Assembly: GCA_029262975.1 (NCBI GenBank)
Contig: JAJCYJ010000308.1
Span: 1 to 18,374 of the forward strand
From: Saprospiraceae bacterium
GTDB lineage: Bacteria; Bacteroidota; Bacteroidia; Chitinophagales; Saprospiraceae
Reading direction: 5' to 3'
DNA length: 18,374 nucleotides
Part shown: piece by piece, positions 7,062-15,682 of the stretch
How the letters are laid out: the number at the start of each line of letters is the position of its first letter
Position numbering within the stretch: position 1 is the first letter of the stretch
Translations under genes and position numbers: made by a program
Notes under the pieces: generated by a model
Databases searched by the model: none
Seen by the model: only the letters and a program-made list of their open reading frames with translations
Told to the model about the DNA's origin: nothing

Positions 7062-7859
7062 ATGATTGACAAAGATTATAAGAAAATATGTGAGCTATGT
7101 ATTCCTCTGATAAAAACTACGGGACACTTCATAAAAGAACAACTGTTCAAAGTCGAAAAGGAACAGATTGAAGTAAAAGACTTAAATAGTCTTGTCTCCT
7201 ATGTTGATAAGCAAGCAGAAGAAGAATTGGTGGCCGGATTGCATAAGATCTTGCCGGAAGCTGGATTCATAACTGAAGAGAACACAATACTACAAGAGGA
7301 AAAACGGCTTACATGGATTATTGATCCATTGGATGGAACGAGCAATTTCCTACATCGAATCCCACACTTTGCTATAAGTGTCGGTCTCATGGTCGAACAA
7401 AAGATTATGATTGGCATCGTATTGAATGCGTATTCTGGCGAATGCTTTTATTCATGGAAAGATGGTGGCGCATATCTCGATGGCCGACGAATCTATGTGA
7501 GTGATACAGTCGAGGTGTCAAATTCATTGATAGCCACAGGATTTCCATATAAGGTAAAGGATGTAGCTCCATTAATCAGGACACTAGGTCACTTTATGAG
7601 ACATGGTAGAGGCATAAGACGGTTCGGTGCGGCAGCCCTCGATTTAGCATTCGTAGCATGCGGGAGATTTGATTGTTATTATGAATCTACGTTGAACGCC
7701 TGGGACGTAGCTGCCGGAATTTTACTTGTACAGGAAGCCGGAGGAAAAATATCTGATTTCGAGGGAGGAGAAAATTATCTTTTTGGTAAGCACATCATCG
7801 CAGCTAACCCCTCCATCCATAAGGATATACTGGGTATCATAAAGCGCAACTTTATTTGA
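7062..7859 (+). CDS. Inositol monophosphatase family protein (SuhB-like)
   Basis: 265 residues, the normal length for this Mg-dependent, Li-sensitive phosphatase family. The metal-site motifs are all present: TEEN (71-74, with the metal-binding Glu), WIIDPLDGTSNF (85-96, Asp88 and Asp91) and the second signature WDVAAGILLVQEAGG starting at Trp214 (Asp215). The likely reaction is hydrolysis of myo-inositol 1-phosphate or a related sugar or nucleotide phosphate in the cytoplasm. The family also includes 3'-phosphoadenosine-5'-phosphate and fructose-1,6-bisphosphate phosphatases, so the substrate is not fixed by sequence alone. The ATG at 7062 lies 62 bp from the preferred trmB start on the other strand, leaving a small shared promoter region. 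A TACTTTTA box just upstream (7049-7056) would give an almost leaderless transcript, but this is weak. Confidence 0.9.
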   Translation: MIDKDYKKICELCIPLIKTTGHFIKEQLFKVEKEQIEVKDLNSLVSYVDKQAEEELVAGLHKILPEAGFITEENTILQEEKRLTWIIDPLDGTSNFLHRIPHFAISVGLMVEQKIMIGIVLNAYSGECFYSWKDGGAYLDGRRIYVSDTVEVSNSLIATGFPYKVKDVAPLIRTLGHFMRHGRGIRRFGAAALDLAFVACGRFDCYYESTLNAWDVAAGILLVQEAGGKISDFEGGENYLFGKHIIAANPSIHKDILGIIKRNFI

Positions 7860-7975
7860 TTACGAATATTTATAATTAAGATGGCGATTATTTAGTCTAT
7901 AATATCGACAGATATATCTACTCTTGTAATAGCTCTTATAATTGTAACCTATATTCACCGATTCATCTGAACATT

Positions 7976-9217
7976 GTGAATACTTCTGAAAATATCAAGA
8001 TTGCTCTAAGATCACTTAAGTCTAATTTTCTCAGGACTTCTCTGACACTTATGATAATAGCCGTAGGGATTACCTGTCTCGTTGGTATTCTTACAGCTAT
8101 CGACAGTATTTTGTTTTCAATGAGTGATAGTTTTTCCAGATTGGGAGCGAATTCATTTAATGTCCGTCCACTTAGAGAAAATATTCAGGCAAGGACAAGA
8201 GGACAACAAACCAAACGAGCCGACCCTTTGATCTTTGAACAAGCGATGGCTTTTAAGAAAAAGTTCAAGTACGGTACAGCTAAAACCTCTATAGAATCAT
8301 GGTGTAGTTCGAATGCAGAAGTGGCCTTCATGCAGAATAAAACTAATCCAACTGTCGTCATTCGTGGTGTCGATGAAAATTATTTTGACGTCTCCAACTA
8401 TGAATTAGCCGCCGGAAGGAATTTTACACATACAGAAATTCAAGGCTCTGCAAATAAGTGTATCATTGGTATGGACTTGGTGAATCAACTCTTCGACGAA
8501 GTTCCAGAGAGGGCAATCAACAAAATAATTTCTATTAACGCGGACAGGTACAAAGTCATTGGTGTGTTAGAGTCAAAAGGAAGCAGTTTTGATGGTGACA
8601 GCGACCGCAGAATCTTCATTAGTATAACAAAGGCCAAACAGATTTATGGCTTCCCAAAGAAAAACTACAATCTCCTGGTCAGTTTAAACAGCGCAATTGA
8701 GGTAGATGGGGCTATTAATGCCGCGATTACACCGATGAGGAATATAAGAGGGTTAAAGGCACATGAAAAAAATGATTTTGAAATCAGAAAAAGTGACAGC
8801 ATCCTCACCACTCTGAGAGACATGACGCGCAATTTGCGACTCGGAACAATAGCCATAGCCTTAATGACATTATTGGGTGCGTCGATTGGTCTGATGAACA
8901 TAATGCTTGTAACGGTTACCGAACGAACCCGGGAAATTGGCGTATCCAAAGCACTCGGAGCCAAACGGAGGAATATACTCATCCAATTTCTTACAGAAGC
9001 TATCGTGATCACTCAGATAGGTGGCTTTGTGGGTGTATTTCTTGGAATAGCGGTAGGCAACTCAGTTAGCCTTTTAATTGGCAGTCAATTTATCATTCCA
9101 TGGCCATGGATTTTTCTTGCCTTTTTTGTCTGTCTTTTCGTGGGCGTTGTTTCTGGTCTATACCCAGCACTAAAAGCTTCGAGACTTGATCCAATCGAAT
9201 CTCTTAGATATGAGTAA
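7976..9217 (+). CDS. ABC transporter permease, FtsX/MacB type
   Basis: 413 residues starting with GTG. Architecture of the MacB-type permease: an N-terminal cytoplasmic amphipathic part and first transmembrane helix (about 21-45), a periplasmic MacB-core-like domain (about 46-285), then three helices (about 290-314, 340-365 and 374-396) forming the FtsX domain. Between the second and third helices lies the coupling segment ERTREIGVSKALGAKRRNIL (317-336), which contacts the ATPase, and the protein ends with ALKASRLDPIESLRYE, typical of the family. Such proteins act as mechanotransmission exporters or in lipoprotein or toxin efflux, always with an ATPase subunit. No ATPase or membrane-fusion partner lies in the window: the upstream neighbour is a phosphatase 116 bp away and downstream is the ara operon. 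The partner must be encoded elsewhere. Substrate unknown. Confidence 0.9.
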   Translation: MNTSENIKIALRSLKSNFLRTSLTLMIIAVGITCLVGILTAIDSILFSMSDSFSRLGANSFNVRPLRENIQARTRGQQTKRADPLIFEQAMAFKKKFKYGTAKTSIESWCSSNAEVAFMQNKTNPTVVIRGVDENYFDVSNYELAAGRNFTHTEIQGSANKCIIGMDLVNQLFDEVPERAINKIISINADRYKVIGVLESKGSSFDGDSDRRIFISITKAKQIYGFPKKNYNLLVSLNSAIEVDGAINAAITPMRNIRGLKAHEKNDFEIRKSDSILTTLRDMTRNLRLGTIAIALMTLLGASIGLMNIMLVTVTERTREIGVSKALGAKRRNILIQFLTEAIVITQIGGFVGVFLGIAVGNSVSLLIGSQFIIPWPWIFLAFFVCLFVGVVSGLYPALKASRLDPIESLRYE

Positions 9218-9246
9218 GATCAATTAAAGGCAAGCTAAAATCTCTA

Positions 9247-9303
9247 AAGCAATTTTTGAATATACAGCCCCGATTATTGAGCCAGGAGCTTTACCAATTG
9301 CTT
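9247..9303. repeat. 8-bp inverted repeat upstream of araB
   Basis: AAGCAATT (9247-9254) and AATTGCTT (9296-9303) are perfect inverted copies 41 bp apart in the 191-bp gap before araB. The right arm runs into the CTTAATA/CCGATACAATT element. It might be a pair of half-sites, but an 8-bp match in AT-rich sequence is weak evidence. Confidence 0.25.
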
Positions 9304-9321
9304 AATAGAGCCGATACAATT
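9301..9321 (+). repeat. Upstream copy of a short repeat flanking the ara operon
   Basis: CTTAATA, three bases (GAG), then CCGATACAATT. The same two blocks, separated by one base, recur at 13382-13400 just after araA. This copy lies 87 bp upstream of the araB start. A role as an arabinose operator is possible but not shown. Confidence 0.3.
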
Positions 9322-9408
9322 TAATGGCCTATTCTACATATTCAGTCTAAATCCTCCATTAGTCTAGCTTTTTCTATTTTCACACTATTGTGTATATAAA
9401 TTTTTCGA

Positions 9409-11085
9409 ATGCCTCAGACTTTTGTGATTGGCATTGACTTTGGCACAGACTCAGTTAGATCTGTCATCGTAAATGCAAATAACGGCAATGAAATTGCAAG
9501 TTCAGTAGTCCATTATCCCCGATGGAAAAAAAGAACCTATTGTGATCCTGCAAAAAACCAATTCAGGCAACATCCACTTGATTACGTGGAAGGCTTAGAA
9601 CGCTCAGTAAAAGAGGCCATAAAAAAGTGCCCAAAAGGCACAGCTGACTTAATAGTCAGTATCGGTGTTGATACTACAGGCTCTACGCCGGTAGCAGTTG
9701 ACAAAAAAGGTGTGCCACTCGCATTAAAAAAGAGATTCCGGGAAAATCCAAATGCAATGTTTGTCCTCTGGAAAGATCATACAGCGACAAAAGAAGCCGG
9801 AGAAATCAACAAGTTGAGCAAAAAATCCAAAGTAGACTTCACCAGGTATGAAGGAGGGGTTTATTCTTCAGAGTGGTTTTGGGCCAAAATCCTTCATATT
9901 CTGAGACAAGATAAGCTTGTACGTAAAGCTGCTTACTCCTGGGTAGAGCACTGTGACTGGATCCCGTATATGTTATGTGGCGGCAAGGATATTCTTCAAA
10001 TGAAGAGAAGTAGATGTGCCGCAGGTCATAAAGCACTTTGGCATAAAGACTTTGGAGGGCTTCCTCCCAATCGTTTTTTCAAAAAGCTTGATCCCTTATT
10101 AGATGGCTTAAGAGATCGCTTGTATACGGACACATATACGTCGGATCAACCTGCAGGAACGCTATCCATAGAATGGGCAGAAAAACTGGGCCTATCACAA
10201 AAAGTTGTAGTTGCAGTCGGAGCCTTCGATGCCCATATGGGGGCTGTCGGCGGTCAAATCAAACCATACTTCCTGAGCAAAGTAATGGGGACTTCTACCT
10301 GCGACATGCTGGTCGCCCCACAAGAAGAAGTAGGAACAAAACTAATCAATGGAATTTGTGGACAGGTTGATGGTTCGGTTATACCCGGAGTGATTGGTCT
10401 TGAAGCGGGACAATCAGCTTTTGGAGATGTCTATGCATGGTTCCGGGAGCTGCTTATGTGGTCAATAAAGGAAACCGTAGGCAAAAGTTCATTGATTGAC
10501 AGAAAGCTAAAAAAAATACTCCTGGAAGAAGCGGAGCAAAATATTATTTCGGCACTTACAAAAGCTGCTGCGAAAATTCCTCCAGGAACTTCCGGGCTTA
10601 TAGCAATAGACTGGCTTAACGGGCGCAGGACACCAGATGCCAATCAATTGGTCTCTGGAGGTATCGTTGGCTTGACGCTTGGCAGCAATGCTCCAAAAGT
10701 ATATAGAGCCCTCGTCGAAGCAACATGCTTTGGTGCACGGAAAATTGTGGAAAGGTTCCAAAGCGAAGGGATAGAAATCCAGGGATTGATAGGTCTGGGA
10801 GGAGTAGCCAGAAAATCACCATTTGTCATGCAGATTATGGCGGATGTTCTGAACCGACCGATTAAAATTGCACGGTCCGAACAAACGTGTGCCCTGGGTG
10901 CGGCAATGTTTGCAGCCACAGCTGCTAAGGTTTATCCTAACGTATCGGAAGCCATGGACAACATGGGTGCCGGATTTGACAGAACATACATTCCTACAAA
11001 GAAAAATGTTGAAATTTATGACCGAATTTATACAACTTATGGAGCTTTCGGCAATTTCATAGAATCACAGTTAATTACGAAATAA
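9409..11085 (+). CDS. araB: L-ribulokinase
   Basis: ATP-dependent kinase of the FGGY family that phosphorylates L-ribulose to L-ribulose 5-phosphate in arabinose catabolism. It has 558 residues, near the usual 560-570 of AraB. The phosphate-binding loop IGIDFGTDSVRSV lies at the N-terminus (7-19), followed by IGVDTTGSTPV (85-95), the WKDHT segment (121-125), the GAFDAHMGAVGG motif with the expected catalytic aspartate (Asp274), and the C-terminal adenosine-binding signature GLGGVARKSPFVMQIMADVL (462-481) with EQTCALGAAM. These match ribulokinase rather than xylulokinase or glycerol kinase, and the araD and araA neighbours settle the call. It is first in the operon, with only 3 bp to araD. The upstream 191 bp hold a weak -7-like box (TAAATTTT, 9397-9404) and short repeats that may be regulatory. 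Confidence 0.96.
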   Translation: MPQTFVIGIDFGTDSVRSVIVNANNGNEIASSVVHYPRWKKRTYCDPAKNQFRQHPLDYVEGLERSVKEAIKKCPKGTADLIVSIGVDTTGSTPVAVDKKGVPLALKKRFRENPNAMFVLWKDHTATKEAGEINKLSKKSKVDFTRYEGGVYSSEWFWAKILHILRQDKLVRKAAYSWVEHCDWIPYMLCGGKDILQMKRSRCAAGHKALWHKDFGGLPPNRFFKKLDPLLDGLRDRLYTDTYTSDQPAGTLSIEWAEKLGLSQKVVVAVGAFDAHMGAVGGQIKPYFLSKVMGTSTCDMLVAPQEEVGTKLINGICGQVDGSVIPGVIGLEAGQSAFGDVYAWFRELLMWSIKETVGKSSLIDRKLKKILLEEAEQNIISALTKAAAKIPPGTSGLIAIDWLNGRRTPDANQLVSGGIVGLTLGSNAPKVYRALVEATCFGARKIVERFQSEGIEIQGLIGLGGVARKSPFVMQIMADVLNRPIKIARSEQTCALGAAMFAATAAKVYPNVSEAMDNMGAGFDRTYIPTKKNVEIYDRIYTTYGAFGNFIESQLITK

Positions 11086-11088
11086 TCC

Positions 11089-11790
11089 ATGGCTAAATAC
11101 GAACAACTACGAGAAGAAGTATACCGGGCCAACATGAGATTACCACAGTTAGGGCTTGTCTTGTTTACTTTTGGCAATGCCAGTGCTGTTGATCGATCAA
11201 ATGGTGTATTTGCGATCAAACCAAGTGGTGTACCTTATGAACATTTAAGACCCGAAGATATCGTCATCATAGATTTTGAAGGGAAGATTGTAGCGGGTTC
11301 GAAACGACCTTCCTCTGATACAAAAACACACGCCGTACTTTATAATAACTGGCCGGACATTGGAGGGATTGTTCATACTCATTCTACTTATGCTACGGCA
11401 TGGGCTCAGGCGCAAAAGGATATTCCGATCATGGGTACTACACACGCGGATCATCTTGCGGTGGATATACCATGTGCCCCACCAATGACTGATGATTTGA
11501 TCGCGGGGGATTATGAATATGCGACGGGACATCAAATTCTAGAAGAATTCAAACAGAGAGCTCTTTCATATAAGGAAGTTGAAATGATATTACTGGGCAA
11601 TCATGCGCCATTTACCTGGGGTAAAACAGTCGAAAAGGCTGTCTACAATAGCGCAGTCCTCGAAGAATGCGCCAAGATGGCATATCTTGGAATTGGGATT
11701 AATCCGATGGCCCCAAAACTCAAAAAATCGTTGATTCATAAACATTATGAAAGAAAGCATGGGCCAAATTCATATTATGGTCAAGAATAA
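11089..11790 (+). CDS. araD: L-ribulose-5-phosphate 4-epimerase
   Basis: Zinc-dependent class II aldolase-family enzyme that converts L-ribulose 5-phosphate to D-xylulose 5-phosphate, feeding the pentose phosphate pathway. It has 233 residues, close to E. coli AraD (231). The key residues line up one position later than in E. coli: Asp77 in SSDTKTH, the zinc ligands His96 and His98 in HTHST, and His172 in GNHAPFTWGKT. The catalytic candidates are Asp121 (THADHLAVD) and Tyr230 near the C-terminus (HGPNSYYGQE). The phosphate-binding GNAS (29-32) and KPSGVPY (44-50) are also present. It starts 3 bp after the araB stop, so the two are translated from one message. A 73-bp gap separates it from araA. 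Confidence 0.96.
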   Translation: MAKYEQLREEVYRANMRLPQLGLVLFTFGNASAVDRSNGVFAIKPSGVPYEHLRPEDIVIIDFEGKIVAGSKRPSSDTKTHAVLYNNWPDIGGIVHTHSTYATAWAQAQKDIPIMGTTHADHLAVDIPCAPPMTDDLIAGDYEYATGHQILEEFKQRALSYKEVEMILLGNHAPFTWGKTVEKAVYNSAVLEECAKMAYLGIGINPMAPKLKKSLIHKHYERKHGPNSYYGQE

Positions 11791-11863
11791 GCCTCTTGGA
11801 TATTTTAAATTTTGAATCACGTAAGATTCTTGAATTCTGGATACTACAATACAACGTTAATTG

Positions 11864-13372
11864 ATGATTTCATACGATAAACAGGAAGTGTGGTTTATAA
11901 CGGGCAGCCAACATCTTTATGGAGTAAAGACCTTAGAACAAGTTGCTGAGCATGCTCGTAAAATAGCCCGTCATTTAAACGGCGTTAGTCAGATACCTAT
12001 AAGGGTACTTTATAAAAAGCCCCTAAGTACTCCTGATGAAATTCTTCAGCTTTGTCTCGATGCTAATACTTCTAATCGTTGTGTAGGACTTGTCATATGG
12101 ATGCATACATTTTCTCCTTCAAAAATGTGGATCAACGGTTTAAAAATATTGCATAAACCAATGCTTCATCTGCATACACAATTCAACTCGGACATTCCAT
12201 GGAATACTATAGACATGAACTTCATGAACCTGAATCAATCTGCTCATGGCGGTCGTGAATTTGGGTTTATGAATACCCGGCTTGGTATCAATCGGAAAGT
12301 TGTCGTTGGATATTGGAAGGACGAGGAAGTAATCGAGCGAATCTCAATATGGACAAGAGTAGCTGTGGCATGGAAAGACAGTTCTACGATGAAAATAGCT
12401 CGTTTTGGCGATAATATGAGGGATGTCGCGGTCACGGAAGGAAACCAGGTTTCTGCTCAGATAAAGTTTGGTTATTCGGTACAAGGATATGGTCTTGAGG
12501 AAATCTCTACTCATATAAAAGCAGCCCGAAAGAAAGATATTTTAAAGACTGTCGACTCCTATCTCGATGAATATGAAGTCGTAAAACAATTAATGCCCAA
12601 AGGGCGACAACACAAATCTTTAATAGAAGCAGCCAGAATTGAAGTTGGCCTTCGTTCATTTTTGGCAGAAGGCGATTTTATGGCATTTACGGATACATTT
12701 GAAAACCTGGCAGGTCTGACACAATTACCTGGCATTGCTGTACAGAGATTAATGTCTGAAGGATATGGCTTTGGTGCCGAAGGAGATTGGAAGACGGCAG
12801 GCTTGGTTCGTTCTATGAAAGTAATGGCACATGGGTTACCCGGAGGAAATTCATTTATGGAAGATTATACCTACCATATGGATGGCAAGCAAATGATGGT
12901 GCTCGGAGCGCACATGCTCGAGATTTGCCCTTCCATAGCCGGAGAAAAACCGTCCTGTCAAATACATCCTCTTTCGATTGGAGGAAAAGCACAACCTGTC
13001 AGGCTGGTATTTACCGGGAGTGTCGGTCCAGCTCTTAATGCTTCTATGATTGACCTCGGCAATCGATTCAGGATGGTGGTTAATAATGTTGATGCCATTA
13101 GCCCTCCCAAAAAATTCACCAAATTACCTGTTGCCCGAGTGTTATGGCAACCGCACCCAAATCTTAAAATCGGAGCTGCAGCATGGATATTAGCAGGTGG
13201 ATCACATCACACCTGTTTTAGTCAAAATCTCTCTAAAGAATACTTGCAAGATTTTGCAGAAATAGCGGACATCGAATGTGCTGTAATTGATGAAGATACG
13301 AGCATACAGGGTTTCAAACAGATGCTACGTACCAACGAAGTATTTTATCATTTCCGGCAAGGATTCCGATAA
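11864..13372 (+). CDS. araA: L-arabinose isomerase
   Basis: Mn-dependent cytoplasmic isomerase that converts L-arabinose to L-ribulose, the first step of the pathway. I place the start at ATG 11864 (502 residues, MISYDKQEVWFITGSQHLYG). The frame can also be read from an adjoining TTG three bases upstream. The N-terminal substrate region VWFITGSQHLYG and the MHTFSPSKMW motif are typical. The metal and catalytic residues fit E. coli AraA numbering: Glu306 in GYGFGAEGDWKTAG, Glu333 in NSFMEDY, His350 in LGAHMLEICPS, and the His-His pair in AGGSHHTCFS (448-449) for the fourth ligand. Length and motifs are full, so it should be active. It is last in the araB-araD-araA order. The 73 bp before it contain an AT-rich stretch (AAATTTTG, 11806-11813) that could add an internal promoter. 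Confidence 0.96.
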   Translation: MISYDKQEVWFITGSQHLYGVKTLEQVAEHARKIARHLNGVSQIPIRVLYKKPLSTPDEILQLCLDANTSNRCVGLVIWMHTFSPSKMWINGLKILHKPMLHLHTQFNSDIPWNTIDMNFMNLNQSAHGGREFGFMNTRLGINRKVVVGYWKDEEVIERISIWTRVAVAWKDSSTMKIARFGDNMRDVAVTEGNQVSAQIKFGYSVQGYGLEEISTHIKAARKKDILKTVDSYLDEYEVVKQLMPKGRQHKSLIEAARIEVGLRSFLAEGDFMAFTDTFENLAGLTQLPGIAVQRLMSEGYGFGAEGDWKTAGLVRSMKVMAHGLPGGNSFMEDYTYHMDGKQMMVLGAHMLEICPSIAGEKPSCQIHPLSIGGKAQPVRLVFTGSVGPALNASMIDLGNRFRMVVNNVDAISPPKKFTKLPVARVLWQPHPNLKIGAAAWILAGGSHHTCFSQNLSKEYLQDFAEIADIECAVIDEDTSIQGFKQMLRTNEVFYHFRQGFR

Positions 13373-13381
13373 GGCCTTATT

Positions 13382-13400
13382 CTTAATAACCGATACAATT
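13382..13400 (+). repeat. Downstream copy of a short repeat flanking the ara operon
   Basis: CTTAATA (13382-13388), one base, then CCGATACAATT (13390-13400), matching the blocks at 9301-9321 with two bases fewer between them. It lies 10 bp after the araA stop, in the 67-bp gap before the convergent DUF4837 gene. Nothing else is visible in that gap. Confidence 0.3.
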
Positions 13401-13439
13401 CCAGCTAGTAAAAATTTAGGGATATAATATATGGCGTCC

Positions 13440-14525
13440 CTACCACTTGATTTTCTTCACGATCAGGTCGATTTGCTGCATCATATCTCTCTTTTTCTTA
13501 CCTGGGGCAAAAACAAAAGTATCAATAACGAGCACTTTACCTTTCGTCTCATTGACGATCGCATAACTTATAAATGGGCCGCCCATAAAGTCATTTTCCA
13601 TTTCCCAGATTCCCCGCCATTCTTTGGCATATCGGGTTGAAATGGTCCTTTCAAATTCGAGCATAGGCAGATCAAGATCATTGACGATAACATAAGTATT
13701 CGGTGCACTTGAAGAAACATATCGCCCAAAAGAATTGAAGCGAACTACGGCTGAATCTTTTGAAAGAAAACTCTGATTCTTATAGTCATAAATTCGAAAC
13801 GCCATATTTAAAGCTCCATCTTTATCATCTTTTCGAAGCCAATATAATCCGTGATCTTCTGGCGCGTTCAAGGCAACTTTATAATCAGCAGGGACTTCTA
13901 TAGCTGCTCCAAATCTTCCAAGCATATCACTAGTCAATCCGATATTCTTTCCTCTTGCGTACGAAAGTTGATCTAATTGAATACTATCATGCTCATTTAC
14001 CCGGCTGGCAATTCCATTAAAGTTGTGTTCTACAGCTGCTGCAAGCTGATCTGTACCGTGCGCAAAAACATAGATTAGAATTTGTCCTGTAGCCCACTTA
14101 TCACGGCCTACCGAGGTATTAAAATCCTTATCTGTTGCAGCTCTTTTAATTCTATCTTCCCCAAGGTCATTTGCTACAAACTTGGTTACCTCCGACTCTG
14201 TATCATCCAGGTTAGCCAAAATTAAATAGGTTCTTAGTTCTTTTTTAAGTGGTTGGCTGTAAATTTCACCTACTTCATATTGACGTAAGTCAAACAAAGG
14301 TTCTGGCCGTGGTGTCAATGGGTAGATTCCTTCAAAAAAGTGTCTTACTGTATCTCCTACAATACTGGTCCATAAATCGTTATCAGTGATCACAACGATT
14401 TCATTCATAACGCCTAGTGCACTTGGTTTAACCTTGTATTTCATCGAATTTTCTGAATTCGAACACGAGGCTAATATGATCGTCAAAATCAAGAAATAAA
14501 ATATATATCGGGTGCACTTACGCAT
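13440..14525 (-). CDS. DUF4837 family lipoprotein
   Basis: 361 residues with a lipoprotein signal peptide: basic MRKCTR, a hydrophobic core, and a lipobox ILASC with the acylated Cys at residue 21, followed by Ser-Asn-Ser-Glu. The mature protein is therefore anchored in the periplasmic or outer-membrane leaflet. The rest matches the DUF4837 family of Bacteroidetes by overall look: an early strand GVMNEIVVITDNDLW, the FDLRQYEVGEIY-like region, the WATGQILIYVFA segment, and a late GGPFISYAIVN with KVLVIDTFVFAPGKKKRDMM. The family function is unknown. The gene follows moxR on the same strand after 134 bp, with a hairpin between them, and may have its own promoter (weak TTG-N16-TAACTTAG, 14587-14561). 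It converges on araA. Confidence 0.8.
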   Translation of the reverse strand: MRKCTRYIFYFLILTIILASCSNSENSMKYKVKPSALGVMNEIVVITDNDLWTSIVGDTVRHFFEGIYPLTPRPEPLFDLRQYEVGEIYSQPLKKELRTYLILANLDDTESEVTKFVANDLGEDRIKRAATDKDFNTSVGRDKWATGQILIYVFAHGTDQLAAAVEHNFNGIASRVNEHDSIQLDQLSYARGKNIGLTSDMLGRFGAAIEVPADYKVALNAPEDHGLYWLRKDDKDGALNMAFRIYDYKNQSFLSKDSAVVRFNSFGRYVSSSAPNTYVIVNDLDLPMLEFERTISTRYAKEWRGIWEMENDFMGGPFISYAIVNETKGKVLVIDTFVFAPGKKKRDMMQQIDLIVKKIKW

Positions 14526-14625
14526 GTGTACTACTATTTTAAGCAGAGGTTATTATTCCACTAAGTTAAGGATCACTGAACTGTCAATACACGTCTTGAC
14601 TAAAAGGTCATCCATTCATAAGATG

Positions 14626-14649
14626 ATGCAACAGCTAATCTGGTTGCAT
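14626..14649 (-). terminator. Hairpin after moxR
   Basis: Inverted repeat ATGCAAC (14626-14632) and GTTGCAT (14643-14649), perfect over 7 bp. An alternative pairing gives a 9-bp stem with one bulged base and a 5-nt loop. On the minus strand it begins 10 nt after the moxR stop. There is no strong U-tract after it, so it may be a weak terminator or an RNA-end stabiliser. Confidence 0.35.
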
Positions 14650-14659
14650 GATAAGAAAT

Positions 14660-15628
14660 TTATAACAATTGAGATATGATATCTTGTTCACTTATACCTT
14701 CTGCTTCAGCCTTATAATTACGTACGATCCTGTGTCTCAAAATATCGCTTGCTATAACTTTCACATCTTCGATGTCTGGTGAATACTTTCCAGATATCGC
14801 AGCATGGCACTTTGCTCCGAGCAATAAGTACTGTGATGCCCTTGGACCAGCACCCCAGCTAATATAATTATTTACAACATCTGCGGCTCTATCAGTGCCC
14901 GGTCTGGTTTTGTTAGCTAGTGAAACGGCATACTGCAATACATTGTCAGCCGCAGGTACCTTCCTCACCAATTCCTGGAAATACAAAATCTGATCACCAG
15001 TAAGAATATGTTTTAAATCGGGCACATGAGTAGATGTTGTTTGCCTAACTACATCTAATTCCTCTTCATAAGAAGGATAGGTCAGGGGTATATTAAACAT
15101 AAATCTATCAAGCTGAGCTTCTGGCAAGGGATACGTTCCTTCCTGTTCGATCGGGTTTTGTGTTGCCAATACAAAGAAGGGTTTTGGCAATGCGTAGTTA
15201 TCACCATATACCGTTACACTTCTTTCTTGCATGGCTTCGAGAAGAGCGGCTTGTGTCTTAGGGGGAGTCCGATTAATCTCATCTGCAAGTACAATGTTAG
15301 CAAAGAGAGGGCCTTTATTAAACTTAAATTGGCGCTTATCGTCCAAAATTTCTGATCCTGTGATATCAGAAGGCATCAAGTCAGGTGTAAACTGAATTCT
15401 TTTGAATTCAAGATCAAGTACTTCTGCAATCGTGCTGACCAATAAAGTCTTCGCCAGTCCCGGGACGCCGACTAAAAGGCTGTGACCATTACTGAATAAT
15501 GATATTAATACCGACTTTACTACCTGTTTTTGGCCTATTATTACTTTACCTATTTCATCACTTAAATCGTGATATGCTTTTGCCAGGGCGTCTACCGCCT
15601 CTACATCTGTTTTGTATTGATTACTCAT
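14660..15628 (-). CDS. MoxR family AAA+ ATPase
   Basis: 322 residues, standard length for the MoxR branch of AAA+ ATPases, which act as chaperones that load or mature other proteins. Visible motifs: Walker A GVPGLAKT (54-61), the LMPSDITGSEILD segment, Walker B IVLADEINR (112-120) followed by PPKTQAALLEAMQE, sensor 1 in LATQNPIEQEGTYPLPEAQ (154-172), the LDRFMF arginine (Arg175), and the C-terminal helical lid with GAGPRASQYLLLGAKCHA. MoxR genes usually sit next to DUF58 and von Willebrand factor A genes. Here the downstream gene is a DUF4837 lipoprotein and upstream is the divergent aspS, so the partner proteins are not in view. The start ATG at 15628 has a full -7 match (TACATTTG) 54 nt upstream. 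Confidence 0.93.
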   Translation of the reverse strand: MSNQYKTDVEAVDALAKAYHDLSDEIGKVIIGQKQVVKSVLISLFSNGHSLLVGVPGLAKTLLVSTIAEVLDLEFKRIQFTPDLMPSDITGSEILDDKRQFKFNKGPLFANIVLADEINRTPPKTQAALLEAMQERSVTVYGDNYALPKPFFVLATQNPIEQEGTYPLPEAQLDRFMFNIPLTYPSYEEELDVVRQTTSTHVPDLKHILTGDQILYFQELVRKVPAADNVLQYAVSLANKTRPGTDRAADVVNNYISWGAGPRASQYLLLGAKCHAAISGKYSPDIEDVKVIASDILRHRIVRNYKAEAEGISEQDIISQLL

Positions 15629-15682
15629 TCGTTTCTAATCTCTGAAAGCTATTGATGACTCACTAAATTGAATATTGTCCGC

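Noticed and set aside
10431..10919. Several overlapping minus-strand frames inside araB
   Set aside because: They lie opposite a complete ribulokinase gene and show no family features. They are by-products of its codon pattern.
11814..11829. Inverted pair GAATC and GATTC in the araD-araA gap
   Set aside because: Only 5 bp long with a 6-nt spacer and no T-run, so it is too weak to call a terminator or processing site.
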